From DATJLY01 sp035518375 (lineage in GTDB: Bacteria; Pseudomonadota; Alphaproteobacteria; ATCC43930; CGMCC-115725), in the NCBI GenBank assembly GCA_035518375.1, contig DATIXQ010000018.1, forward strand, positions 1 to 14,616: a DNA stretch of 14,616 nucleotides, in the 5' to 3' direction. Each line of letters opens with the position of its first letter. The first letter of the stretch is position 1. The position numbers were made by a program, and so were the translations under genes. The notes beneath the pieces are model-generated. The model ran no database searches, was not told where the DNA came from, and saw only the letters and a list, made by a program, of their open reading frames with translations. Shown one piece after another: positions 1 to 7,040 of this stretch.

Positions 1-237
1 GTCATCGAAGGGCTCTCGCTTCAGCTCAAGGCGGCCGGCGCCACCTGGGACGACGTGGTGGTGCGGCGCGTCTTCACGACCGACGTCGACGGGCTGAAGA
101 AGGTATTGGCCGATCCGTCGATCCGCCGGCCCGAGAACCGCGACAACCCGCCGACGAGCACCATGGTGGGCGTGACGCGGCTCTCCGATCCCGACTTCAT
201 GGTCGAGATCGACCTCGTGGCGATCACCGAGGCCTGA
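1..237 (+). CDS. Rid family (YjgF/YER057c/UK114) protein, 3' end only
   Basis: The gene is open from base 1 and ends at TGA 235-237, so only the last 78 residues are visible of a family usually about 130 residues long. The C-terminal signature is present: a hydrophobic V-V-V-R-R-V-F strand (the 'R-V-Y/F' strand), then P-T-S-T-M-V-G-V and M-V-E-I-D-L-V-A-I, matching the closing beta-strands of the trimeric Rid fold. RidA proper deaminates reactive enamine/imine intermediates using a conserved Arg in the 'P-x-R-x-x-V' strand. By my alignment that position is Ser here (P-T-S-T-M-V), so this is probably another Rid subfamily with an unassigned reaction. It converges on the next gene with a 6-nt gap. 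Family call is firm; substrate unknown. Confidence 0.85.
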   Translation, partial: VIEGLSLQLKAAGATWDDVVVRRVFTTDVDGLKKVLADPSIRRPENRDNPPTSTMVGVTRLSDPDFMVEIDLVAITEA

Positions 238-243
238 GCAGAC

Positions 244-1359
244 TCAGGCGTGCGCGCGCTGCTGCATGCGCCGGCCTTGGAGCAGCGCGGAGTGGTCGCC
301 CTTGGTGACGGGGCCGACGGCGTCGGCGATCCGCGTCCAGGTGTCGCCGCCATCCTCACTCGTATGGACGCCGCCGTCGGTGTCGCCGACCAAGAGCGTG
401 AAACCGCCGGGATATGAGGCGAGCGTCATCGCCTCGATATTGGCGCGCGGCTCGACCGAAAATCCCTGCCGCAGCTCTTCCCAGGAGGCACCCCCGTCGC
501 GGCTGCGCATGATCGCGGTCTCGGCGACCTGAGTACGGCGCCACACGCCCGGATCCTCGCGCGCGCCGGTCAGGAAGAGCGTGCGCTCGTCCGGCGACAG
601 CACGATGTGGTCGGGATAGGCCAAGCGAAACTCGGGCCCCGTCAGGCGCTTCCAGTTCTCGCCGCCATCGTCGCTGCGATAGAGGCCGACGCCCGTCGTC
701 ATGTAGACGATCTCGGGCCGCGACGGCACCACCATGATCTGATGGATGTCGCGATATGCCCGATCGTCCTCGCGCGAGTAGCCGGCATATTCGCGGAAGC
801 TTTTGCCGCCATCCTCGGTCTTCAAGAACGCGCCCTGCTCGATCGCGCAATAGAAGCGCTCCGGCTTCTTCGGATCGAACACCATCATCTTGGTGTGGGC
901 GATGCGCGGCGGCGCCGGGAAGGTCCAGTGCTCGGTTCCCGGCACCTGCCGAAGCGCCGGCAGCTCGGTCCAGGTGAGGCCGAGATCGCGGCTCTCGAAG
1001 AGATGCGCGGGCTGCGTGCCGGCATAGACGAAGGTCGCGTCCTTGCGTGCGACCGACGCGACGGAATAGACGTCCTTGATCGCAAGCCCGTTGTTGCGCT
1101 GCTCCCAGCTCGCACCCTGATCGATGCTGAAGTAGACGCCGTCGCCGTGCGTGCCGAGGAACACACCCGCCTGCCCCGGCAGCCCGGCGAGCGTGGTCGC
1201 GTGCACCTCCGGCAAGGTGACGGCCACTTTGCGCCACGTGCCCTTGGCGGTCGGGCGCTCCAGCACGCTCACGCCGTTTTCGGTCGCGACCAGCAGGCGG
1301 ACCGGCGCATAAGGCCCATTGAAGCGGTTCTGGCCATTGGGAGACAGGCAGGCAAGCAT
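244..1359 (-). CDS. Asp-box (BNR) repeat beta-propeller protein, sialidase/VPS10-like fold
   Basis: 371 residues. Six Asp-box motifs (S/T-x-D-x-G-x-[S/T/N]-[W/F]) are visible at residues about 78-85, 123-130, 181-188, 229-236, 286-293 and 334-341, each in the turn of a propeller blade, so the whole protein is one propeller. Proteins of this kind are annotated as exo-alpha-sialidase or glycosyl hydrolase, but Asp-boxes are structural. I see no sialidase Arg triad or F/Y-R-I-P motif, so an enzymatic role is not supported. No signal peptide is evident (starts M-L-A-C-L-S-P-N-G), suggesting a cytoplasmic protein. The start is chosen because AGAGGAG lies about 7 nt upstream. It is divergent from the FAD monooxygenase across about 108 bp, which must hold both promoters. 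Confidence 0.85.
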   Translation of the reverse strand: MLACLSPNGQNRFNGPYAPVRLLVATENGVSVLERPTAKGTWRKVAVTLPEVHATTLAGLPGQAGVFLGTHGDGVYFSIDQGASWEQRNNGLAIKDVYSVASVARKDATFVYAGTQPAHLFESRDLGLTWTELPALRQVPGTEHWTFPAPPRIAHTKMMVFDPKKPERFYCAIEQGAFLKTEDGGKSFREYAGYSREDDRAYRDIHQIMVVPSRPEIVYMTTGVGLYRSDDGGENWKRLTGPEFRLAYPDHIVLSPDERTLFLTGAREDPGVWRRTQVAETAIMRSRDGGASWEELRQGFSVEPRANIEAMTLASYPGGFTLLVGDTDGGVHTSEDGGDTWTRIADAVGPVTKGDHSALLQGRRMQQRAHA

Positions 1360-1457
1360 GAGAGGCTCCTCTCTCGACCCGATGGCGGAACACGCTACTC
1401 CATCCGCCGCCGGTGAACAATGGACGAGCCGCTGCTAGACTGGCCGGCGGCAAGAGA

Positions 1458-1465
1458 AGAGGAAG
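1458..1465 (+). promoter_or_regulatory. Ribosome binding site setting the monooxygenase start
   Basis: AGAGGAAG lies just upstream of ATG 1468. The in-frame ATG at 1420 would add 16 residues unlike the family (M-D-E-P-L-L-D-W...) and has no purine-rich site. The flavin-binding strand begins only 3-4 residues after the 1468 ATG, as is usual in this family. Confidence 0.65.
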
Positions 1466-1467
1466 TG

Positions 1468-3096
1468 ATGCGCGAGGTGCCAGTTCTGATTGTCGGCGGC
1501 GGACCCGTCGGACTGGGGCTTGCGGCCGATCTCGGCTGGCGCGGTATTTCCTGCATGCTCGTCGAGCAGGGTGACGGCACGATCCATCATCCGCGCGCCA
1601 ACACGGTCAATTCGCGCACGATGGAGTTCTGTCGCCGCTGGGGCATCGCCGAAGACGTGCGCAACGCTGGCGCGCCGCCGGACTTTCCGCCGACCATCCT
1701 CTATTTGACGAGCCTCCAAGGCTTCGAGGTGGCGCGCATCGAGCGTCCAACCCACGGCGGTGCGCGGCCGCTGCCGATCACGCCCGAGCGCTCACAGCGC
1801 TGCAACCAGCTCTTCTTCAACCCGATCCTGCGCAAGCTCGTCCGCAGCTTCGCGAGCGTCGAGATGCGCGAGCGCTGCCGCTTCGAGGGATTCGAGGAAG
1901 CGGACGGCGGTATCGTTGCAACGGTGCGCGATCTCGCGACGGGCGAAACCGAGAGGATCGCGGCGCGTTACCTCGTTGCCGCCTGCGGCGGCGCGAGCGT
2001 AGTGCCGAAGGCGCTCGGCACGCGCTGGGACGGGAATCCGGTCCTGTCCTATCACCTCAACATCTTCGTCCGCATCAAGGATCTCTGGACCCACACCAAG
2101 TTCGGCAAGGCCGCGTTCTACATGTTCGTCGATCCCGAGCTCCGCCATCCGACCTTGATCGAGCTCGACGGTAACGAGCTGTGGCGGCTGGGATTGAACC
2201 AGGGGCTCGACCCCGTGCCGCCGGCAAAAGTCGATGTCGATGCGATCATGCGGCGCCTCGTCGGCTCTGGCATCCCCTACGAGGTCATCTCGGTCCTGCC
2301 CTGGACGTGCCGCAGCGTCGTCGCCGACCGCTGGCAGAAAGGCCCCGTGCTCCTCGCCGGCGACGCCGTCCATCAGCACAGCCCCGCCGGCGGGTTCGGC
2401 ATGAATACCGGCATGGGTGATGCCGTCGATCTCGGCTGGAAGCTCGCGGCGATGGTCGAAGGCTGGGGCGGCGCTTCGCTCCTCGACAGCTACGCGCCCG
2501 AGCGCAAGCCCGTGGCGCAGCGCAACGTCGACGAGGCGACGCGCAACACCGAGCGCTTCGCCGAGGGCGCCGAGTTCAAGGAGATCATCGCCGCGACGCC
2601 CGAGGGCGAGCGTCTCCGCCGCGAGGTGGGCGCCGCGATCGTCGGCGAGAAGACGAAGCAGTATGTCTCCGACGGGATTGCGCTGGGCTATCGCTACGAG
2701 GGCTCGCCGATCGTGTGGCCCGACGGCACCCCGCCGACGCCGGACGAGGCGGGGACTTACGTGCCGACGAGCCGCCCCGGCTCGCGCGCGCCGCATGCGT
2801 TTCTGGCGGACGGGCGCTCGACGCTCGACCTTTTCGGCCGCGGCTTCGTGCTGCTGCGCTTTGTCGGGGCAGACGGGCGGCCGCTTGCGGCCGCGGCGGC
2901 GGCGCGCGGCCTGCCGCTGACGGAGGTCGCGATCGACGATCCCGCGATCGCCGCACTTTACGAGCGCCGCCTCGTGCTGGTCCGGCCGGACGGCCACGTC
3001 GCCTGGCGCGGCGACCACGCGCCCGACGATGCCGCCGCGATCATCGATGTCGCGCGCGGCGCCGGCTCCGTGCCGAAGGCCGCGCGTGCCGCCTAG
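1468..3096 (+). CDS. FAD-dependent aromatic monooxygenase (PHBH/MhpA-like class A flavoprotein)
   Basis: 542 residues from the preferred start. Domains: an N-terminal Rossmann dinucleotide motif G-G-G-P-V-G (residues 10-15) followed by the acidic end of strand 2 (L-V-E-Q, about 31-34); a substrate-binding middle; the GD motif G-P-V-L-L-A-G-D-A-V-H (292-302) with G-G-F-G-M-N-T-G and W-K-L; and a C-terminal thioredoxin-like domain (about 435-530) as in phenol hydroxylase and MhpA relatives. Such enzymes hydroxylate aromatic substrates with NAD(P)H and O2 in the cytoplasm. Oddity: the usual D-G-x-x-S-x-x-R motif reads C-G-G-A-S-V-V-P (173-180), so the conserved Asp and Arg are Cys and Pro. There are no ring-cleavage genes nearby, so the substrate cannot be named. 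The stop overlaps that of the convergent dehydrogenase. Confidence 0.9.
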   Translation: MREVPVLIVGGGPVGLGLAADLGWRGISCMLVEQGDGTIHHPRANTVNSRTMEFCRRWGIAEDVRNAGAPPDFPPTILYLTSLQGFEVARIERPTHGGARPLPITPERSQRCNQLFFNPILRKLVRSFASVEMRERCRFEGFEEADGGIVATVRDLATGETERIAARYLVAACGGASVVPKALGTRWDGNPVLSYHLNIFVRIKDLWTHTKFGKAAFYMFVDPELRHPTLIELDGNELWRLGLNQGLDPVPPAKVDVDAIMRRLVGSGIPYEVISVLPWTCRSVVADRWQKGPVLLAGDAVHQHSPAGGFGMNTGMGDAVDLGWKLAAMVEGWGGASLLDSYAPERKPVAQRNVDEATRNTERFAEGAEFKEIIAATPEGERLRREVGAAIVGEKTKQYVSDGIALGYRYEGSPIVWPDGTPPTPDEAGTYVPTSRPGSRAPHAFLADGRSTLDLFGRGFVLLRFVGADGRPLAAAAAARGLPLTEVAIDDPAIAALYERRLVLVRPDGHVAWRGDHAPDDAAAIIDVARGAGSVPKAARAA

Positions 3097-4133
3097 CCCA
3101 AGGTGGGATCGAGCACGAGCTTGCCCATGCCGGGATCGGCCTCGATCATCCGGTGCGCATCGGCCGCGCGCGACAGCGGCAGCACCTCGGCGATCTGAAC
3201 CTTGATCTTGCCGGCCGCGACCGCCTCGAAGCATTTCGGCACGTCCTCATGCTTGTGGCCGGGCATGCCGCGGATGGTGATGCGATGGTCATAGAGATGG
3301 AAGAAGTCGATGGTGACATTGGGGCCGCCATGCGCGCCCGCGGTGACGAGCCGGCCGTCGCGGCCCAAGGCATGAAATGCCTTCGGCAGGATCTCGGGAT
3401 TGGCGATGTTGTCGTAAAGCACGTCGACGCCCTTGCCGCCGGTGATGCGCATCACCTCGGCGAGGAGGTCGGCCTTCTTATAGTTGACGCCGTGATCGGC
3501 ACCTAGCGCGAGACCCGTTTGCACGCGTTCGTCCGAGCCTGCGGTGCAGATGACGCGCGCGCCCACCACGTTCTTCGCGATCTGAATGCCGATCGTGCCG
3601 AGATTGCCGCCGGCGCCCATGATGAGCACCCATTCGCCGGCCTTGAGATGCGCCTCGTTGATGAGAAGGTTCCACGCGGTTGGACAGTGGCGCAGCGCCA
3701 CGGCCGCGTCGTGGAAGCCGAGGCCGTCGGGCAGCGCATAAAGGCTGCACGCCGGCACCGCCACCAGCTCGGCGAAGCCGCCGGGACGCCTGATCCCCAT
3801 CATGCCTTGCGGGCCGCTATAGCCTTTGCCGTCCTCGGCGCAGATTTCGAGCGGCATGGTGCCGGCCGCGGCGACGCGCTGACCCGGCCGCCAATGCCGA
3901 ATGCCCTCACCCACCGCATCGATGACGCCGGCGCAATCAACGCCCGGGATGACCGGCGGCTTGGCGAGGCGCTGCGGCTGCTTGCCGGCGCGAAGCGCCA
4001 CGTCGAGCACGCGATTTACCGTGGCCGCGTGGACGCGGATGCGCACCTCGCCCGCACGCGGCGCGGGATCGGGCACGTCCTCGTACTTCAGCACCTCGGG
4101 CGGGCCGAACTCGTGAAACCTGATCGCCTTCAT
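3093..4133 (-). CDS. MDR-family NAD(P)H-dependent alcohol dehydrogenase / quinone oxidoreductase-like protein
   Basis: 346 residues from ATG 4133, giving the typical opening M-K-A-I-R-F-H-E-F-G-P-P-E-V-L. It has a GroES-like N-terminal half with the G-V-D-C-A-G-V-I turn (64-71), then a Rossmann half with G-A-G-G-N-L-G-T (173-180) for NAD(P)H. The catalytic-zinc residues of classical ADH are absent (Asn40-Arg where Cys is expected, G-V-D instead of G-H-E), as is the four-Cys structural zinc lobe. It is therefore better read as a zinc-independent quinone oxidoreductase or enoyl-reductase-like enzyme. The substrate is unknown. It is divergent from the LLM gene (121-bp gap) and tail-to-tail with the monooxygenase. 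A longer start at 4163 exists but lacks a ribosome binding site. Confidence 0.88.
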   Translation of the reverse strand: MKAIRFHEFGPPEVLKYEDVPDPAPRAGEVRIRVHAATVNRVLDVALRAGKQPQRLAKPPVIPGVDCAGVIDAVGEGIRHWRPGQRVAAAGTMPLEICAEDGKGYSGPQGMMGIRRPGGFAELVAVPACSLYALPDGLGFHDAAVALRHCPTAWNLLINEAHLKAGEWVLIMGAGGNLGTIGIQIAKNVVGARVICTAGSDERVQTGLALGADHGVNYKKADLLAEVMRITGGKGVDVLYDNIANPEILPKAFHALGRDGRLVTAGAHGGPNVTIDFFHLYDHRITIRGMPGHKHEDVPKCFEAVAAGKIKVQIAEVLPLSRAADAHRMIEADPGMGKLVLDPTLG

Positions 4134-4142
4134 TCGTACCCG

Positions 4143-4150
4143 CTCTCCTT
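4143..4150 (-). promoter_or_regulatory. Ribosome binding site supporting the 4133 start of the MDR gene
   Basis: On the minus strand AAGGAGAG lies 9 nt before ATG 4131-4133. It sits inside the 10-codon extension that the alternative ATG at 4163 would add, and nothing similar precedes that upstream ATG. Confidence 0.6.
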
Positions 4151-4254
4151 TTTCGCCCGCCATTTTTGGCCGGGCAGCGATGCGGGATCAAGACGGTGCC
4201 GGGACGCCCGCGCTTGGTGTATCAATATGACGCAGGGAAACGGCGGGGAGCGCC

Positions 4255-5304
4255 ATGGATTTCGGCTATTTCACGCTGAGCGATAACCATTACGACAACA
4301 ACCGGCGCGAGGCCAACAGCTTCATCGCCGACATCGTCGACGAGGCGCTTTACGCCGAAGAGCTCGGCATGCACTCGGCTTGGATCGGCGAGCATCATTT
4401 CAGCTCGCTCGGCGTACTGTCCTGTCCCGACCTGGCGTTGGCCTATGTTGCGGCGCGCACGAAGCGCATCCGGCTGGCCCCCGCCGTGTCGGTGCTGCCG
4501 CTTCATCATCCGATCCGCGTCGCCGAGCAATGGGCCTCGCTCGATCTGCTTTCGGGCGGGCGCGTCGATTTCGCCGCCGGGCGCGGCTACGACAAGCGCG
4601 AATACCTGCCGTTCAACGTGTCGTTCGAGGAGAACCAGCCGATCTTCGAGGAAGGGATGGAGATCGTGCGCCGCCTGTGGATGGCGGACGAGCCTATCTC
4701 GTGGCACGGCAAACATTACCATTTCGACGAGGTGCGCATCACGCCGAAGCCGGTACAGCGCCCGATTCCATCCTATGTCGGCTCGTTCTCGAAGCCTTCG
4801 ATCGAGTTGGCCGGACGTTTGGGCTGCGGCCTCATCGTCGCGCCGTTCGCAGCGGCAATGACTTTTGGCGGGCTCAAGGAGGTAGCGCAGCTCTACAAGG
4901 AGACCTGCGCCAAGCACGGGCAGAAGCCGCAGCGCTTGATGTGCAGCTACTTCACCCATTTCGCCGACAATTCTGCCGAGGACGCCGCCGCCCGCGCGCG
5001 TCAGATCCGCTACTACAAGGAATGCGTAATTCCGGCCTTTCCCGGTGACCCGGCGACGGCGCCGCCCTCCTACCGCTATTTCATCGGCATGGTCGAGCGT
5101 CTGAAGAACGCGCGGCCCGAAGATTTGACCGAGAACTCCGTCCTTCTCGGCTCGCCGGCGCGTATCGGCGAAACGCTTGCCAAGGTGACGGCGGCGGGGT
5201 TCGACGAAGTGATCCTCTATTTCAATGTCGGCCTGAAGCCGCACGCACAGGTAAAGGACGAGATGGCGCGCTTCATGACCGAGGTCGCACCGCATTTCCG
5301 CTGA
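4255..5304 (+). CDS. LLM-class (luciferase-like) flavin-dependent monooxygenase
   Basis: 349 residues, the usual length for this TIM-barrel family. Seen: start M-D-F-G-Y-F-T-L, W-I-G-E-H-H-F (43-49) with the E-H-H-F motif of LuxA-type and FMN-dependent members, L-P-L-H-H-P-I-R-V-A-E-Q (81-92), and L-D-L-L-S-G-G-R-V-D-F-A-A-G-R-G (96-111), the phosphate/flavin-binding loop. The family oxidises aldehydes, alkanes, sulfonates, amines or terpenoids with FMNH2 and O2; the substrate cannot be told here, and no flavin reductase is adjacent. GGGGAG at 4245-4250 precedes the ATG. It is the first gene of a tight operon with the ABC pair (17-nt gap to the next ATG), linking the oxidised product or its precursor to transport (inference). 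Confidence 0.92.
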   Translation: MDFGYFTLSDNHYDNNRREANSFIADIVDEALYAEELGMHSAWIGEHHFSSLGVLSCPDLALAYVAARTKRIRLAPAVSVLPLHHPIRVAEQWASLDLLSGGRVDFAAGRGYDKREYLPFNVSFEENQPIFEEGMEIVRRLWMADEPISWHGKHYHFDEVRITPKPVQRPIPSYVGSFSKPSIELAGRLGCGLIVAPFAAAMTFGGLKEVAQLYKETCAKHGQKPQRLMCSYFTHFADNSAEDAAARARQIRYYKECVIPAFPGDPATAPPSYRYFIGMVERLKNARPEDLTENSVLLGSPARIGETLAKVTAAGFDEVILYFNVGLKPHAQVKDEMARFMTEVAPHFR

Positions 5305-5321
5305 GGAGGCAGGAGAAGGGC

Positions 5322-7040
5322 ATGAACCGGACTCTGTGGACGCTCGCCGGCCCTATCCGCTCTTACGTGCTGCAAAGCACCGTCTTGGGCCTGCTGGTGA
5401 CAGCGGCCTATGTGACGCAGGGCGTGCTGCTCGCGCTCGCGCTCGGCACGATCTTCCGCGCGCATGACGTGGCGGGTGCGTTGCCTTACGTCGCCGGGCT
5501 CTTCGTCCTGCTTATCGCGCGCGGCGGGCTTTTGTGGCTCGTCGAGATCGCGGCGCAGCGGACCGCGCAAGTGACGAAGGAATCGCTCCGTACGCGGCTT
5601 CTCGAAAAGCTCGTCGAGCTCGGGCCGAGTTTTGCCCTGACGCAGCAGAGCGGCAAAATTCAGCAGATCGTGGTGGGCGGCGTCGAGGCGATCGAGACCT
5701 ATTACAGCCGCTACATGCCGACCGTGTTCGTCGCCATCTTCGGCACGGCGCTCGTGCTCGCGGCGCTCGCGACGATTGATCTCCGCTCGGCCCTCGTGCT
5801 CGTGCCCTTCGTCGTGATCGTGCCGATCTTCAGCCGCACATGGATGCGCTGGCGCCGCGGCAAATCGCGCGGGCTTTTCGCGGTGCGTGCCGATTTTGGG
5901 GCCTATCTGCTCGACAGCCTGCAAGGGCTCGTGACGTTGAAGGCGTTCTCGGCCACGGCGGCGCGGCGGCATGAGCTGGTACGGCGCGCGGTCGAGCTGC
6001 GCGACGAGGCGATGCGCACGCTGTCGGTCTCGCTCATCCGTGGCGGCGTCACTGGGCTCCTGTCGCTGAGCGGCGTCGCGACGCTCCTCGCGTGGAACTC
6101 GTGGCGCGTCGCGTCGGGCGAGCTGCCGGCGGTGGCACTCTTCATGACGCTGTTCCTCGCGCGCGAGGCGTTCCGCCCGCTCGACCGGCTCGAGCGCGAA
6201 TTCCACTCCGCCTGGAACGGCCAGACCGCGGCACCGGCGATCTCGGGGCTTCTCGACGAGCGACCGCTCGTGGCCGAGCCGCGCCGGCCCGTGCCGCCGC
6301 CGGCGCGCTCCGACATCGCGTTCGAGCGCGTCACCTTCGCCTATCCGGGGACGAAGCGACCAGCACTCGAGAACGTGTCATTCACCGTCGCCGAGCATCA
6401 GCGCGTGGCGCTCGTCGGCCCGTCGGGGGCAGGCAAGACGACGGTCGCGGCGCTGCTCCTGCGCTTCTTCGACCCCGGCACGGGCGTCATCCGCGTCGGC
6501 GGCGCCGACGTGCGCGAGCTGGCGCTTGCCGATCTCCGCAAACGCGTGGCGCTCGTGGCGCAGGACACGTTCCTCTTCCACGGCACCATCGCTGACAATC
6601 TGCGCATGGCGAAGAAGGATGCGAGCGAGGAAGAGCTGCGCGAAGCGGCTGCTACGGCGCAGATCGACGAGTTCATCCGCTCGCTGCCCGACGGCTACAA
6701 GACCGAGGTCGGCGAGCGCGGCGCGCAGCTTTCGGGCGGCCAGCGGCAACGCCTGGCGATCGCCCGTGCGCTCCTGAAGAACGCGCCCATCCTGATCCTC
6801 GACGAGGCGACCTCGAGCGTCGATCCGGCGAGCGAGCGCGCCATCGAACGCGCACTCGAACGCCTGTTCGAGCAGCGCACCACCATCGTCATCGCCCACC
6901 GCCTGTCGACAATCCGCAAGGCCCACCGCATCTTCGTGCTGAACGAGGGCGCGCTCGTCGAGCACGGCACGCACGACGAACTGCTGGCGCGGCGCGGCCT
7001 TTATACGCGCCTGACGCTGGCGCAGGGAGAAGCCGCATGA
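5322..7040 (+). CDS. ABC exporter half-transporter, CydD-like (first of pair)
   Basis: 572 residues with a type IV ABC exporter layout. About six hydrophobic segments occupy roughly 17-45, 53-75, 134-153, 155-172, 240-262 and 266-285, followed by an ATPase domain from about 330. Complete motifs: Walker A G-P-S-G-A-G-K-T (366-373), Q-loop Gln414, signature L-S-G-G-Q (470-474), Walker B I-L-I-L-D-E (490-495) and switch His526. The membrane part carries V-E-A-I-E-T-Y-Y-S-R-Y-M-P (121-133), close to the 'Y-Y-A-R-Y-L-P' element of CydD. AGGAGAAGG sits just upstream. It overlaps the next gene by ATGA, so the two are translationally coupled and likely form a heterodimer. CydDC exports cysteine/glutathione for cytochrome bd assembly, but no cydAB is present, so I do not assign the gene name or substrate. 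Confidence 0.9.
   Translation: MNRTLWTLAGPIRSYVLQSTVLGLLVTAAYVTQGVLLALALGTIFRAHDVAGALPYVAGLFVLLIARGGLLWLVEIAAQRTAQVTKESLRTRLLEKLVELGPSFALTQQSGKIQQIVVGGVEAIETYYSRYMPTVFVAIFGTALVLAALATIDLRSALVLVPFVVIVPIFSRTWMRWRRGKSRGLFAVRADFGAYLLDSLQGLVTLKAFSATAARRHELVRRAVELRDEAMRTLSVSLIRGGVTGLLSLSGVATLLAWNSWRVASGELPAVALFMTLFLAREAFRPLDRLEREFHSAWNGQTAAPAISGLLDERPLVAEPRRPVPPPARSDIAFERVTFAYPGTKRPALENVSFTVAEHQRVALVGPSGAGKTTVAALLLRFFDPGTGVIRVGGADVRELALADLRKRVALVAQDTFLFHGTIADNLRMAKKDASEEELREAAATAQIDEFIRSLPDGYKTEVGERGAQLSGGQRQRLAIARALLKNAPILILDEATSSVDPASERAIERALERLFEQRTTIVIAHRLSTIRKAHRIFVLNEGALVEHGTHDELLARRGLYTRLTLAQGEAA

Noticed and set aside
1420..1467. Upstream ATG of the monooxygenase
   Set aside because: No Shine-Dalgarno sequence, and the added residues do not look like the family N-terminus. 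ATG 1468 is preferred.
1792..3234. 480-residue open frame on the minus strand across the monooxygenase
   Set aside because: It is an antisense shadow of a high-GC gene: Arg/Ala/Asp/Glu/Gly-rich and with no recognisable motif, while the + strand frame carries full FAD motifs.
4222..5295. 357-residue minus-strand open frame covering the LLM gene
   Set aside because: Shadow frame. The opposite strand encodes a complete luciferase-like protein with a ribosome binding site.
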